DNA of 64,000 nt from Caloramator proteoclasticus DSM 10124 (GCF_900129265.1 NZ_FQVG01000007.1:1-64000); one strand, 5' to 3'. Shown: positions 41,619-51,501, counted from the stretch's first letter. Numbers and translations are program-made. Notes: generated by a model not told the origin, from the letters alone.

Positions 41619-43649
41619 ATGTTTAGCCAAATTAAAAAAAGAGACGGAAGAATAGTAAACTTCAGTAAAGAAAAGATTTCAAGGGCTATTTTTATGGCTG
41701 CAAGAGAGGTTGGTGGTTCAGATTTTGCAATGGCAGACAGCATTGCAGATAAAGTAATAAATTATATGGCTTCTGTTTTACCACAGGACGAAATTCCTAC
41801 AGTTGAATTTGTACAGGACTGTGTTGAAAAGGTATTAATTGAAGATGGACATGCCAAGACCGCAAAGGCATATATTTTATATAGAGCAAAAAGAACAAGG
41901 TATAGAGAAGCAAAGACTGAACTTATGGATATTGTTAGAGAAATATTAGTAGAAACAAGCAGAGAAAATGCAAATATAGGCAATTCGCCATCAGCAAAAA
42001 TGCTTCAAATAGCATCAGCAGCAAGTAAACAATATTATTTATCCAATGTAATTCCGGCCCACATTGCAAAGGCTCATGTGAATTGTGACATACATATTCA
42101 CGATTTAGACTTCTATGGAAAAACTTTAAATTGCCTTCAAATAGATTTAACTAAGCTTTTATTAAATGGATTTAATACAGGTTACGGCTATATCAGACCT
42201 CCAAAGAGAATTTCATCTGCAACTGCACAGGCAGCAATAATTCTTCAAAGTAATCAAAATGATATGTATGGAGGACAAAGTTTCCCACATTTTGACAAAT
42301 CAATGGCTGAGGTTATAAGAAATCTCAAGGAAAAGCCATCCTATGAAGAAATATTTCAGGCTATGGAGGCTCTGATTTATAACCTAAATAGTATGCATTC
42401 AAGAGCAGGGGCTCAAGTTCCATTTAGCTCAATAAACCTTGGAACTGATACAACTGAAGAGGGAAGATTGGTTATTAGAGCAGTTTTAGAGGTGTTTGAT
42501 AAAGGATTAGGAAAAGGAGAAAGCCCAATATTTCCTAATTTAGTGTTTAGAGTTAAAGAAGGAGTTAACCTAAATGAAGGTGATCCTAACTATGATTTAT
42601 TTAAATTGGCAATAAAGGTTGCTTCCCACAGGATGAATCCAACCTTTAGCTTTATGGATTCAAGCTTTAATAAAAAATATGGTGATGAAATATCCTATAT
42701 GGGATGTAGAACAAGAACTATTCAAAATAGAAATGGTCTTGAAATATCGGCGGGTAGAGGTAATATTGCACCTGTAACAATAAATCTTCCAAGATTAGCT
42801 CTAAAGGCAGGTTATGGTAATATAGATGGCTTCTTTGAAGAATTTGATAATATTCTTGAACTTTGCAAGGAACAGCTTCTTCATAGATTTAATATTTTAG
42901 CAAAGCTTAGAGTAAAGGATTTACCATTCTTAATGGGACAAAAGCTTTATATGGGTTCAGAAAACCTAAAGGATGATGATGAAATATTGGAAGCAATTAA
43001 AAATGGTACATTGGGAATTGGATTTATAGGTCTTGCTGAAACTCTAATAGCACTTATTGGAAAACATCATGGAGAAGATGAAGAGGCATTAGAGTTAGGA
43101 TTAAGAATAATTAAACATCTAAGAGACTATTGTGACAGAACAAGTGAGGAAACAGGACTAAATTTTGTTGCATATGCAACACCAGCAGAGGGAACTTCAG
43201 GACGTTTTGTTCCTAAGGATAGAGAGAAGTATGGATTAATAAAGGGTGTTACAGATAAGGATTACTACACAAATTCCTACCATATACCTGTTTATTATGA
43301 AATAAGTATGTTTGAAAAGATAAGAATTGAAGGTAAGTTCCACAGTCTATGTAACGGGGGACACATATCATATGTAGAACTTCCATCCACATTTGAGCAT
43401 AACTTAGATGCCTTTGAAAAGATAATTAAGTGGATGAAGGAATGTGACATAGGATATGCAGGAGTGAACTTCCCAATTGACGAGTGTAGGATTTGTGGAT
43501 ATAGGGGAGTAATAAATGAAGATGAATGTCCTGTATGCCAAGGAAGTGACATTAGAAGAATAAGAAGAATAACAGGTTATTTATCAACAACCGATAGATT
43601 TAACGATGCAAAGTTAAAGGAACTTGAGATGAGAGTTAAACATATTTGA
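41619..43649 (+). CDS. nrdD: Anaerobic (class III) ribonucleoside-triphosphate reductase
   Basis: A 676-residue glycyl-radical enzyme that reduces ribonucleotides to deoxyribonucleotides without oxygen. It has an N-terminal ATP-cone (IKKRDGRIVNFSKEKISRAI), the catalytic barrel (GGQSFPHFD, NLNSMHSRAGAQVPFSSINLG), and a C-terminal zinc site CRIC...CPVC (about residues 627-645). The glycyl-radical loop is RRITGYLSTTDRFNDAK, with Gly near 653. It is strictly oxygen-sensitive in activated form, so this supports an anaerobe. It follows nrdR by 13 nt; the activase gene nrdG is downstream past a hairpin. Confidence 0.96.
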   Translation: MFSQIKKRDGRIVNFSKEKISRAIFMAAREVGGSDFAMADSIADKVINYMASVLPQDEIPTVEFVQDCVEKVLIEDGHAKTAKAYILYRAKRTRYREAKTELMDIVREILVETSRENANIGNSPSAKMLQIASAASKQYYLSNVIPAHIAKAHVNCDIHIHDLDFYGKTLNCLQIDLTKLLLNGFNTGYGYIRPPKRISSATAQAAIILQSNQNDMYGGQSFPHFDKSMAEVIRNLKEKPSYEEIFQAMEALIYNLNSMHSRAGAQVPFSSINLGTDTTEEGRLVIRAVLEVFDKGLGKGESPIFPNLVFRVKEGVNLNEGDPNYDLFKLAIKVASHRMNPTFSFMDSSFNKKYGDEISYMGCRTRTIQNRNGLEISAGRGNIAPVTINLPRLALKAGYGNIDGFFEEFDNILELCKEQLLHRFNILAKLRVKDLPFLMGQKLYMGSENLKDDDEILEAIKNGTLGIGFIGLAETLIALIGKHHGEDEEALELGLRIIKHLRDYCDRTSEETGLNFVAYATPAEGTSGRFVPKDREKYGLIKGVTDKDYYTNSYHIPVYYEISMFEKIRIEGKFHSLCNGGHISYVELPSTFEHNLDAFEKIIKWMKECDIGYAGVNFPIDECRICGYRGVINEDECPVCQGSDIRRIRRITGYLSTTDRFNDAKLKELEMRVKHI

Positions 43650-43700
43650 AAATTATAGTTAGACATTATAATTAATTTTTATACAAATAAAATTTAACAT

Positions 43701-43741
43701 AAATTTAGCATGCTTTTAATATAAGGGCATGCTAAATTTTT
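43701..43741 (+). terminator. Hairpin between nrdD and nrdG
   Basis: AAATTTAGCATGC (43701-43713) pairs with GCATGCTAAATTT (43727-43739), followed by TT and AT-rich sequence. It could terminate part of the nrdRD transcript. A TATAAT at 43752-43757 may give nrdG separate expression, although no -35 is obvious. Confidence 0.65.
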
Positions 43742-43772
43742 AGTATTATATTATAATGGAAGTGGTGATATT

Positions 43773-44264
43773 GTGAAATTAAGAATAGCAGGTATTAATA
43801 GAGAAAGTTTAGTAGATGGGCCTGGGATAAGGTATGTGATATTTTCTCAGGGATGTATACATAATTGTAAGGGGTGTCATAATAAAGATACTCACCCATT
43901 AGATGGAGGGTATGAGGTAGAATTAGAATATATATATAACGATATACTAAAAAATAAATTTATTGATGGTGTTACCTTTTCAGGCGGTGATCCTTTAATT
44001 CAGGCAGATAAGTTTTCAATTTTAGCAAAAATGTTAAAGGAGAAAAATATCCATATTATATGCTATACAGGGTATATATTTGAAGACATTATAAATGAAA
44101 AGGATAAATTAGAACTTTTAAAAAATATAGATATATTAATTGATGGACCATTTATACAGGAGCAGAGGACTTTAAAAAAATCCTTTGTAGGCTCAACTAA
44201 TCAAAGAATAATAGATGTTAAGAAATCATTGGAAAATAATAAAATAGTAGAAATAAAGTGGTGA
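43773..44264 (+). CDS. nrdG: Anaerobic ribonucleotide reductase activating protein
   Basis: A 163-residue radical-SAM activase that installs the glycyl radical in NrdD. The [4Fe-4S] motif is CIHNCKGC, followed by HNKDTHPLDGG. The SAM-binding glycine stretch is VTFSGGDPL. ILIDGPFIQEQRTL and GSTNQRIIDV are typical of NrdG. Start is GTG 43773 with GGAAGTGGTGAT upstream. pgeF follows after 4 nt. Confidence 0.94.
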   Translation: MKLRIAGINRESLVDGPGIRYVIFSQGCIHNCKGCHNKDTHPLDGGYEVELEYIYNDILKNKFIDGVTFSGGDPLIQADKFSILAKMLKEKNIHIICYTGYIFEDIINEKDKLELLKNIDILIDGPFIQEQRTLKKSFVGSTNQRIIDVKKSLENNKIVEIKW

Positions 44265-44268
44265 TTTT

Positions 44269-45024
44269 ATGGAATTTAAGTATTTTAATATAAATGGTAG
44301 TTTGTATTTAAAAAATAATAAAATAGATGCGTTAGGAATAAAACATTTTTTTTCAACAAGAATCGGAGGATATAGTGAAGGAGACTTTAGTCAACATAAT
44401 TTAGGTATATATACTGAAGATAAGTGTGCCCAAAAAAATTTATTTAAGGCTCTAACTGACAATAATATGAATATTGATAAAGCTGTTTATTTAAGACAAG
44501 TTCACGGTGATGAAATCTACATTGTAAATAGTGAAAATTATGGAGAGGTAAAGGGTAAGTTTGGAGATGCGTTAATTACCAATGAAAAGGAAATACCAAT
44601 AGGTATTTTTACTGCTGACTGTGTTCCAATAATTGTAGTTGATTATATTAAAGAAATTATTGCTGTTGTACACGCAGGATGGAAGGGTACAGATAAAAGA
44701 ATATTAGGAAAAACAATAGAAAAAATGGTAAAGGAATTTAATTCTGATACAGGAAATATGTATGTTATACTTGGGCCTGCTATTGCTTCTTGTTGCTTTG
44801 AAGTAGGAGAGGATGTATTTAATAAATTTCATTATAGAGAAAAAAGAGATGGAAAATATTACGTAGATTTATTTATGGAAAATAAAAAGCAGGCATTAGA
44901 TTTAGGTATATTAGATAAAAATATTTTTTTATCCAATATTTGCACAAAATGCAATAATGATTTATTCTATTCATATAGAGTAAACAACAATACAGGTAGA
45001 ATTGGTACCTTTATTTCACTCTAA
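44269..45024 (+). CDS. pgeF: YfiH/PgeF-family (laccase-domain) protein
   Basis: A 251-residue protein of the multi-copper polyphenol oxidase-like YfiH family (DUF152). Members act as purine nucleoside phosphorylase/adenosine deaminase-type enzymes, or, as PgeF, correct misassembled peptidoglycan. Metal-binding residues are visible in LRQVHGDEI, FTADCVPIIVVD, VVHAGWKGT and ASCCFEVGEDV. Cytosolic. Start ATG 44269 is 4 nt after nrdG, with GTGGTGAT upstream. Given the surrounding wall and division genes, a role in cell-wall fidelity is possible but inferred. Confidence 0.9.
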   Translation: MEFKYFNINGSLYLKNNKIDALGIKHFFSTRIGGYSEGDFSQHNLGIYTEDKCAQKNLFKALTDNNMNIDKAVYLRQVHGDEIYIVNSENYGEVKGKFGDALITNEKEIPIGIFTADCVPIIVVDYIKEIIAVVHAGWKGTDKRILGKTIEKMVKEFNSDTGNMYVILGPAIASCCFEVGEDVFNKFHYREKRDGKYYVDLFMENKKQALDLGILDKNIFLSNICTKCNNDLFYSYRVNNNTGRIGTFISL

Positions 45025-45036
45025 GGAGGTAAACCT

Positions 45037-45729
45037 ATGGCATCAGAAAAGATACTAATAATTGATGATGAACTTCATATAGTAGAACTTATAAAGTACA
45101 ACCTTGAAATGAATGGATATAAGGTTTATTATGCCTTAAATGGAACTGAAGGAATAAATATTGCCTATGAAAAGAAACCAGATTTGATATTGCTTGATAT
45201 AATGCTTCCTGAAATGGATGGATTTGAGGTTTGTAAAAAAATTAAAAGGGATGATGAACTGTCCAACATTCCTATAATTATGTTGACTGCAAAGGGAGAG
45301 GAATTTGACAAGATATTAGGATTAGAACTTGGTGCAGATGATTATATAACTAAGCCCTTTTCTGTACGTGAACTTGTAGCGAGAATAAAGGTTGTTTTAA
45401 GAAGAAATTCAAAGGATGAAAAGCAGCAGAATGTAATCAACATAGGTAGCTTAACAATAGATTTAGAAAGACACGAAGTTATAAAGGATGGAAAGAAAAT
45501 AGAGTTGACATTAAAGGAGTTTGAACTACTTAAACTTCTTGTCTTAAATAAGGGAAAGGTTATGACACGTGATTTCCTATTAGACAGAATATGGGGTTAT
45601 GAATATTATGGTGAAACAAGAACAGTTGATGTCCATGTTAGGCACCTAAGACAAAAGATTGAGGATGATGATAAAAATCCAAGATATATTGAAACTGTAA
45701 GGGGAATCGGATATAAGTTTAAGGATTAA
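45037..45729 (+). CDS. OmpR/PhoB-family response regulator (PhoP-like)
   Basis: A 230-residue two-component regulator. The receiver domain has acidic residues DD near 10-11, the phospho-Asp in DLILLDIMLPEMDG (about 54) and Lys in YITKPFSVREL. The C-terminal winged helix (ERHEVIKDGKKIELTLKEFELLKLL...VDVHVRHLRQKIE) binds DNA as a dimer. It is cotranscribed with the kinase at 45740 (gap 10 nt), the arrangement of PhoP-PhoR or WalRK/ResDE types. No phosphate-transport genes are present to confirm the signal. AAGGAGG precedes ATG 45037. Confidence 0.92.
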   Translation: MASEKILIIDDELHIVELIKYNLEMNGYKVYYALNGTEGINIAYEKKPDLILLDIMLPEMDGFEVCKKIKRDDELSNIPIIMLTAKGEEFDKILGLELGADDYITKPFSVRELVARIKVVLRRNSKDEKQQNVINIGSLTIDLERHEVIKDGKKIELTLKEFELLKLLVLNKGKVMTRDFLLDRIWGYEYYGETRTVDVHVRHLRQKIEDDDKNPRYIETVRGIGYKFKD

Positions 45730-45739
45730 TGGTGATTTT

Positions 45740-47140
45740 ATGAGAAAAAAATTGATATTTTTTATAATGCCTATAATATTGTTCTGTGTGATTTTAAACT
45801 TTTATCTCTTCTATATAATTTTAAATAAGTACAATTTATATACCTATGTTTCAGATACTCTTCAATTTAGATTTGATTTTATTCAATATGCTATTGCAGG
45901 TATATTTTTTACATTTATTTTTACCTGTATTATGGTTATATTTAAGCTAAATTTTATAATTAATCCAATAAAAAAATTGACCAATACAGCAACAAAGATT
46001 GCATTAGGACAGTATGAAAAGAGAATAGAATTTTATGAGGCAGACGAAATAGGACAATTAAGTCATTCCTTTAATTTAATGGCAAGTAGATTAGAAGAAA
46101 CAATTAAGGATTTAAATGATAAGAAAAATAAACTTTATTCTATTTTAAATAGTATGGATGATGGAGTTATATTTGTTGATACTGAAAAAAATATTGTATT
46201 AATTAATCCTGCAGCAAAGGAAATATTTAATGTTAAGGGTGAAACAAAAAATAGATATATTTTAGAGGTAATAAGAGATAGCAGGATAGATGAACTTATA
46301 AATAATCCTGATGAAACACCTGTTGAAATAATAATGCATGGGGAAAAGGAAAGGATACTTCAGGTTAAGTCTATTTCAGTATCGGATTATGGAACAGGAA
46401 ATATAATTGGTGTGCTACTTGTTATTCACGATGTGACAAAAATAAAGGCCCTTGAGAATATGAGGTCAGAGTTTGTGGCAAACGTGTCCCACGAGTTAAA
46501 AACACCTCTTACATCCATTAAAGGATTTGCTGAGACTCTAAAATATGTTGAGGATAAAGAGACAAGAGATAAATTCTTAGATATTATATATGTTGAATCA
46601 GAGAGGCTATCAAGATTGATAAATGATATATTAACTCTATCAGAGCTTGAAAACAAGGATTATGCAATTAACTTTCAAAAGGTGTGTTTGAATGAATGTA
46701 TAACTGAAGTTTATTATATTATGGAAAGAATATCTCTTGAGAAGAATATTAGGTTATCTATTGATAGTTGTGAAGAACAGTTATATATTTATGGAGATAG
46801 GGATAAGTTTAAGCAGATGATAATAAATTTAGTAGATAATGCTATTAAATATACTCCACAAAATGGTGAAGTCTATCTAAAACTTGAAAAATATAATAAC
46901 AATGCAAGGATTGAGGTTAGAGATACAGGTATTGGAATTTCCAAAAAACATCTGCCCAGACTTTTTGAAAGGTTCTATAGAGTTGATAAGGCAAGATCAA
47001 GGTCAATGGGAGGTACTGGACTTGGGCTTGCTATTGTGAAGCATATTGTGTTAATGTTTAAAGGAGACATATATGTTGATAGTGAAGTAAACAAAGGCAC
47101 AACCTTTACTATTATACTTCCTTTATTCGAGAATAAATAA
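45740..47140 (+). CDS. Membrane sensor histidine kinase (PhoR-like)
   Basis: A 466-residue sensor kinase. Two membrane helices (KLIFFIMPIILFCVILNFYLF; FIQYAIAGIFFTFIFTCIMVIF) flank a very short extracellular loop. HAMP (NPIKKLTNTATKIALGQYEKRI), a PAS domain (DDGVIFVDTEKNIVLINPAAKEIF), HisKA with phospho-His in NVSHELKTPLTSIKG, and HATPase motifs follow (NLVDNAIKYTP, RDTGIGISKKHL, GGTGLGLAIV). With so little outside the membrane, the signal is probably sensed in the membrane or by the PAS domain. It pairs with the regulator upstream. Its terminator was split by repeat copy 4. Confidence 0.93.
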   Translation: MRKKLIFFIMPIILFCVILNFYLFYIILNKYNLYTYVSDTLQFRFDFIQYAIAGIFFTFIFTCIMVIFKLNFIINPIKKLTNTATKIALGQYEKRIEFYEADEIGQLSHSFNLMASRLEETIKDLNDKKNKLYSILNSMDDGVIFVDTEKNIVLINPAAKEIFNVKGETKNRYILEVIRDSRIDELINNPDETPVEIIMHGEKERILQVKSISVSDYGTGNIIGVLLVIHDVTKIKALENMRSEFVANVSHELKTPLTSIKGFAETLKYVEDKETRDKFLDIIYVESERLSRLINDILTLSELENKDYAINFQKVCLNECITEVYYIMERISLEKNIRLSIDSCEEQLYIYGDRDKFKQMIINLVDNAIKYTPQNGEVYLKLEKYNNNARIEVRDTGIGISKKHLPRLFERFYRVDKARSRSMGGTGLGLAIVKHIVLMFKGDIYVDSEVNKGTTFTIILPLFENK

Positions 47141-47182
47141 TTTACAAATAAAGCCATGAATAAATTTAAACAATTTTATTCA

Positions 47183-47316
47183 GCAGATTGGTGATAAAGT
47201 TATATATTGATTAGCCCCATGAAGGATTTCTTGGGCCTCCGTTCTACGGCCTAAGCATTCCTTTCATGGGGCTTTTTCTTACTTTAGCTAACAATTAGGT
47301 TTGTTAATAATTTTTA
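47183..47316 (-). repeat. Terminator-inserted nested inverted-repeat element, copy 4 (short form)
   Basis: A 134-bp short copy, opposite in orientation to copy 3, after the sensor kinase gene. The outer stem is AGCCCCATGAAGGA / TCCTTTCATGGGGCT, with an inner stem around CCGTTCTACGG. It is flanked by direct repeats of 26 bp (47157-47182 and 47317-47342), 24 of 26 identical, both ending TTTTATTCA. Beyond them AAATAAAGCCA (47146-47156) and TGGCTTTATTT (47343-47353) are perfectly complementary. The predicted pre-insertion site is one clean terminator hairpin. Confidence 0.9.
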
Positions 47317-47424
47317 TGGATAAATTTAAATAATTTTATTCATGGCTTTATTTATCCTTAATATTGCATATTTTTATTATAAATGTTATCATTACATAAT
47401 GAAATTACAAATGGAGTGAAGTGT

Positions 47425-48762
47425 ATGGAATACCAAAGAAAGAATATAGTAGTTACAGACGTTGCAAGAAATAGCATAGCACAAAAATATGGTATAGAAC
47501 CCTTTGATGAGATTATTTCAATTAATGGTGTTGATGTATTAGATACTATTGAATACAGATATATAACCACAGATAGTAACATTAATATAAAACTAAAGAA
47601 AAAAAATGGAGATATTAAAGAAGTATCAATTAAAAAAGACCCCTATGAAGATTTAGGTATTGAGTTTGATGATCCTTATATCAATAACCCAAGAAGATGT
47701 TCAAATAAATGTATTTTTTGCTTTATAGATCAGCTTCCTAAGGGTATGAGGGATACATTGTATTTTAAAGATGATGATTCAAGACTCTCCTTTTTACAGG
47801 GTAATTTTATAACCCTTACAAATATGAAGGATGAGGATATAGATAGAATAATTAGGTTTAAAATCAGTCCAATAAATGTTTCAGTGCATACAACGAACCC
47901 AGAACTTAGGGTTAAAATGTTGAATAACAAAAGGGCTGGAAGGGTATTAGAATATTTAAAGAAGCTGACGAATGCAGGTATAAAGGTAAACTGCCAGATA
48001 GTTTTATGCAAAGGTATAAATGACGGAGAGGAACTTGAACGCACAATAAGGGATTTATATACTATGTACCCTAATATATCAAATGTGGCAGTGGTACCTG
48101 TTGGTATAACAAAGTTTAGAGAGGGATTATATCCATTACAATCCTTCGATGAGGAGTCTGCAAAACAAGTAATAGAACAGGTTGAAAAAATACAAAATGA
48201 GATTGAAGGAGAGATTGGTATACCCTTTGTTAGATTGGCGGATGAGTTCTATATTATGGCTAACAAAGAATTACCAAATTATGAACACTATGATGATTTT
48301 GAGCAGCTTGAGGATGGAATAGGTATGATTAGATTTTTTGAAGGATGTGTTGAGGATGATATTGAATATTTTGAATTTGACGGTAAGGGCAAAAAGTTCT
48401 CAATAGCAACAGGTGTGTCAAGCTATAATTTTATAAAAAGCATTTCAGAAAAGATTAATAGCAAATTTAATATATATATAAAGGTTTATCCTATTATAAA
48501 TAATTTCTTTGGAGAAAAAATAACAGTAACAGGTCTTTTAACAGGAAAGGATTTAATTGAACAGCTAAAGGGTAAAGTTGATGGCACAGTGCTTTTATTA
48601 TCATCTAATATGTTTAAGGCCTATGAAGATGTATTATTAGATGATATAAGTATAGATGAGCTTAGTAGAATATTAAATACTAAAATTATAAAATGCAAGT
48701 TTACAGGAGAAGACTTAATAGAAAATATAGAGCGTGAGGTGATAGAATGTCAAAGCCGATAG
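47425..48762 (+). CDS. DUF512 family radical-SAM protein with PDZ domain
   Basis: A 445-residue protein. The N-terminal PDZ-like domain is [27 protein letters not shown] radical-SAM-like cluster motif [18 protein letters not shown] follows, then the DUF512 region ([57 protein letters not shown]). Function is unknown; it is conserved beside der in clostridia, which hints at ribosome or cofactor work. The frame opens at 47383, but GGAGTGAAG precedes ATG 47425. Its 3' end overlaps der by 16 nt, so translation is coupled. Confidence 0.88.
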   Translation: MEYQRKNIVVTDVARNSIAQKYGIEPFDEIISINGVDVLDTIEYRYITTDSNINIKLKKKNGDIKEVSIKKDPYEDLGIEFDDPYINNPRRCSNKCIFCFIDQLPKGMRDTLYFKDDDSRLSFLQGNFITLTNMKDEDIDRIIRFKISPINVSVHTTNPELRVKMLNNKRAGRVLEYLKKLTNAGIKVNCQIVLCKGINDGEELERTIRDLYTMYPNISNVAVVPVGITKFREGLYPLQSFDEESAKQVIEQVEKIQNEIEGEIGIPFVRLADEFYIMANKELPNYEHYDDFEQLEDGIGMIRFFEGCVEDDIEYFEFDGKGKKFSIATGVSSYNFIKSISEKINSKFNIYIKVYPIINNFFGEKITVTGLLTGKDLIEQLKGKVDGTVLLLSSNMFKAYEDVLLDDISIDELSRILNTKIIKCKFTGEDLIENIEREVIECQSR

Positions 48763-50066
48763 TAGCAATTATAGGAAGACCTAATGTTGGTAAATCTACC
48801 TTGTTTAATAGACTGGCAGGTAGAAGAATTGCAATAGTTGAGGATACACCAGGAGTTACAAGAGATAGATTATATTGTGAAGTAGAGTGGTTAAATAATA
48901 AATTCACATTAATAGATACTGGTGGAATTGAGATGGATAGTGAAGATATCATATTAAAACAGATGAGGAAGCAGGCAGAAATTGCAATAGAAACAGCAGA
49001 TGTTATTCTTTTTATTGTTGATGGCAAAACAGGAATAACAGCAGATGACTATGAAGTTGCAAATATGCTAAGAAGAACTAATAAACCTATAGTGCTTGCA
49101 GTTAACAAGATAGATAATATAGAAATGGAAAATAACAAATACGATTTTTATAACCTTGGATTAGGAGAACCTATTTCAATTTCTGCAGCCCTTGGATTAG
49201 GACTTGGGGATATGCTGGATGAAATAGTGAAGCACTTTAAAAAGACTGGGGATGATGAAGAGGAGTCTCCTGAAATTAAGGTTGCTATTATTGGACGTCC
49301 TAATGCAGGAAAATCAACCCTTTTAAATAAGATAGTTGGAGAAGAAAGATCAATTGTAAGTGATATACCAGGAACAACAAGAGATGCTATAGACAGCTAT
49401 GTTGAAATTGGTGAGGATAAATTTTTATTTATAGATACAGCAGGTATAAGAAGAAAGAGCAAAGTTAAGGAAGATGTTGAAAAGTATAGTGTTTTAAGAT
49501 CAATAACTGCAATAGAAAGAGCAGATGTCTGTCTTGTTATGATCGATGCCAATGATGGAGTAACAGAACAGGATGAGAGAATAGCAGGATATGCCCACGA
49601 GGCGGGGAAAGGTGTAGTAATTGTTGTAAATAAATGGGATACTATTGAAAAGGATGATAAAACAATAAATGAATTTACTAAAAATATTAGAAGGGATTTA
49701 GCCTTCTTAGACTATGCACCAATAATATTTATATCTGCTAAAACAGGTCAAAGAATAAATAAGCTTATAGAACTTATAAAATATGTTGCAGACCAGCATG
49801 CTATGAGAATAAAAACAGGTGCCTTAAATGAAGTAATTAGCGAGGCTGTGATGATGAAGCAGCCACCGATTGAAAAGGGTAAGGCATTAAAGATTTATTA
49901 TGCTACACAGGTATCAACAAAACCTCCTACATTTGTTTTCTTTGTTAATGATCCAGAGATAGTTCATTTTTCATATGCAAGATATCTTGAAAATCAGTTA
50001 AGACAGCATTTTGGATTAGAGGGAACACCAATTAGATTTATATATAGATCAAAACAGGAGGATTAA
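48747..50066 (+). CDS. der: Ribosome biogenesis GTPase Der (EngA)
   Basis: A 439-residue GTPase with two tandem G domains that assists 50S subunit assembly. Domain 1 has [12 protein letters not shown] (G1), DTGG (G3) and NKID (G4). Domain 2 has [22 protein letters not shown] and NKWD. The C-terminal KH-like domain is [21 protein letters not shown] and [11 protein letters not shown]. The start ATG 48747 lies inside the end of the DUF512 gene with GTGAGGTGAT upstream. gpsA follows after 1 nt; plsY, which often sits between them, is absent. Confidence 0.97.
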   Translation: MSKPIVAIIGRPNVGKSTLFNRLAGRRIAIVEDTPGVTRDRLYCEVEWLNNKFTLIDTGGIEMDSEDIILKQMRKQAEIAIETADVILFIVDGKTGITADDYEVANMLRRTNKPIVLAVNKIDNIEMENNKYDFYNLGLGEPISISAALGLGLGDMLDEIVKHFKKTGDDEEESPEIKVAIIGRPNAGKSTLLNKIVGEERSIVSDIPGTTRDAIDSYVEIGEDKFLFIDTAGIRRKSKVKEDVEKYSVLRSITAIERADVCLVMIDANDGVTEQDERIAGYAHEAGKGVVIVVNKWDTIEKDDKTINEFTKNIRRDLAFLDYAPIIFISAKTGQRINKLIELIKYVADQHAMRIKTGALNEVISEAVMMKQPPIEKGKALKIYYATQVSTKPPTFVFFVNDPEIVHFSYARYLENQLRQHFGLEGTPIRFIYRSKQED

Positions 50067-50067
50067 T

Positions 50068-51069
50068 ATGAAGATAGGTATTTTAGGTGCGGGAAGCTGG
50101 GGAAGTGCAATAGCTATACATTTAGCTAAAAAAGGATATAGTGTTGAAGTTTGGGATAAAAATGAGGATTTATTAAAGGAGATAAATAATAATCATACTA
50201 ATACAAAATATTTAAAAAATGTAGAAATTCCAGATGGTGTAAAGGGAGTTTTAGAGCTTAGTGAATGCATTAATGATAAAGAAATAATTGTATTTGCAGT
50301 TCCTTCGCATGCTCTTAGAATTGTATGTAAGCAGGCAAGTAGCTTTTTAACAGAGGGACAGATTATAGTAAGTTTAGTTAAGGGACTTGAAAATACCACA
50401 TATAAAAGGATGTCTGAGATAATAAAGGAAGAATGTCCAAACAATGAAGTAGTTGTTTTATCCGGTCCAACCCACGCTGAAGAGGTTTCGGTTGGAATTC
50501 CAACAACTATTGTAGCAGCATCTGAAAATATAGAGTCAGCTTTATACATACAGGATGTTTTTATGGATTCAAATTTTAGAGTATATACAAACACTGATGT
50601 TGTTGGAGTTGAGATTGGTGCAGCTGTAAAGAATATAGTTGCACTTGCTGCAGGTATATCAGATGGTTTAGGCTATGGAGACAATACTAAGGCTGCTTTA
50701 ATGACACGTGGTATTGCAGAAATAACAAGACTTGGTGTAAAGCTTGGTGCAAATCCAATGACCTTTGCAGGTCTTGCCGGAATTGGGGATTTAATAGTAA
50801 CTTGTACAAGTATGCATTCAAGAAATAGAAGATGTGGAATTCTGCTTGGTCAAGGTATGGATTTAAAGTCTGCTATGGATAGTATTGGTATGGTTGTTGA
50901 GGGTGTTCACGCAACAGAGGCAGTATATAATTTAGCAAAGAATGTAGGTGTAGAGATGCCAATTGTAAATGCCCTTTATGATGTATTATTTAATAACAGA
51001 AATCCACGAGAAGCAGTTAATGAGCTTATGACAAGGGATAAAAAGAGCGAATTAGAAATAATAATTTAA
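50068..51069 (+). CDS. gpsA: Glycerol-3-phosphate dehydrogenase [NAD(P)+]
   Basis: A 333-residue cytosolic enzyme that reduces dihydroxyacetone phosphate to sn-glycerol 3-phosphate for phospholipid synthesis. The Rossmann motif is GILGAGSWGSAIAIHLAKKG. The active-site region is EIGAAVKNIVALAAGISDGLGYGDNTKAALMTRG with the catalytic Lys, and GLAGIGDLIVTCTSMHSRNRR is also diagnostic. AACAGGAGGATTAAT precedes ATG 50068. It forms the end of the DUF512-der-gpsA transcript. Repeat element copy 5 lies directly behind it. Confidence 0.96.
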   Translation: MKIGILGAGSWGSAIAIHLAKKGYSVEVWDKNEDLLKEINNNHTNTKYLKNVEIPDGVKGVLELSECINDKEIIVFAVPSHALRIVCKQASSFLTEGQIIVSLVKGLENTTYKRMSEIIKEECPNNEVVVLSGPTHAEEVSVGIPTTIVAASENIESALYIQDVFMDSNFRVYTNTDVVGVEIGAAVKNIVALAAGISDGLGYGDNTKAALMTRGIAEITRLGVKLGANPMTFAGLAGIGDLIVTCTSMHSRNRRCGILLGQGMDLKSAMDSIGMVVEGVHATEAVYNLAKNVGVEMPIVNALYDVLFNNRNPREAVNELMTRDKKSELEIII

Positions 51070-51080
51070 ATAAGAGCTTT

Positions 51081-51363
51081 TTAGATTGTTAGAAAATCTA
51101 ATTGTTAGTTAAGAACTGAAAAAGCCCCATGAAAGGATTTTAATAGGCTCTTTCATGAGCTTTAGCAATTCTTAGCTTTTCGACTTTGAAAAAGTCCTAA
51201 ATTCGGCACAGGACGTGCCGAGCCGAGCGGCCATCAGGACGATGGCATCGCGAGGGTAGGACTTTTTCAAACAAAGAAAAGCTTAGAATTGATTAGGGAA
51301 ATGAACCGATGCCAAAGAAATCCTTCATGGGGCTAATCAATATATAACTTTTTCAACATCCTG
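51081..51363 (+). repeat. Nested inverted-repeat element, copy 5 (long form)
   Basis: A 283-bp long copy with the same termini, outer stem (AGCCCCATGAAAGGATTT / AAATCCTTCATGGGGCT) and tip hairpins (CGGCAC-AGGAC-GTGCCG at 51204-51220, GCCATC-AGGAC-GATGGC at 51230-51246) as copies 1 and 2. Unlike the other four, no direct repeats are visible at its ends. It abuts an intact terminator on its right, starting at 51364. Either the left duplicate was lost or this insertion happened differently. Confidence 0.85.
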
Positions 51364-51408
51364 AACCACTTGCCTTAATAGTTATATTAAGGCAAGTGGT
51401 TGTTTTTT
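51364..51408 (+). terminator. Strong intrinsic terminator downstream of gpsA and repeat copy 5
   Basis: AACCACTTGCCTTAATA (51364-51380), loop GTTA, TATTAAGGCAAGTGGTT (51385-51401): 17 perfect pairs, followed by GTTTTTTCT. Confidence 0.92.
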
Positions 51409-51501
51409 CTGCAAACACTTCAGTTTTTATTATTTTTTTGTTCTAAAATTATTTTAAAAATAATATTATTACATAGAAGGTTTGTAGAAGGAGGTAACAT
51501 T

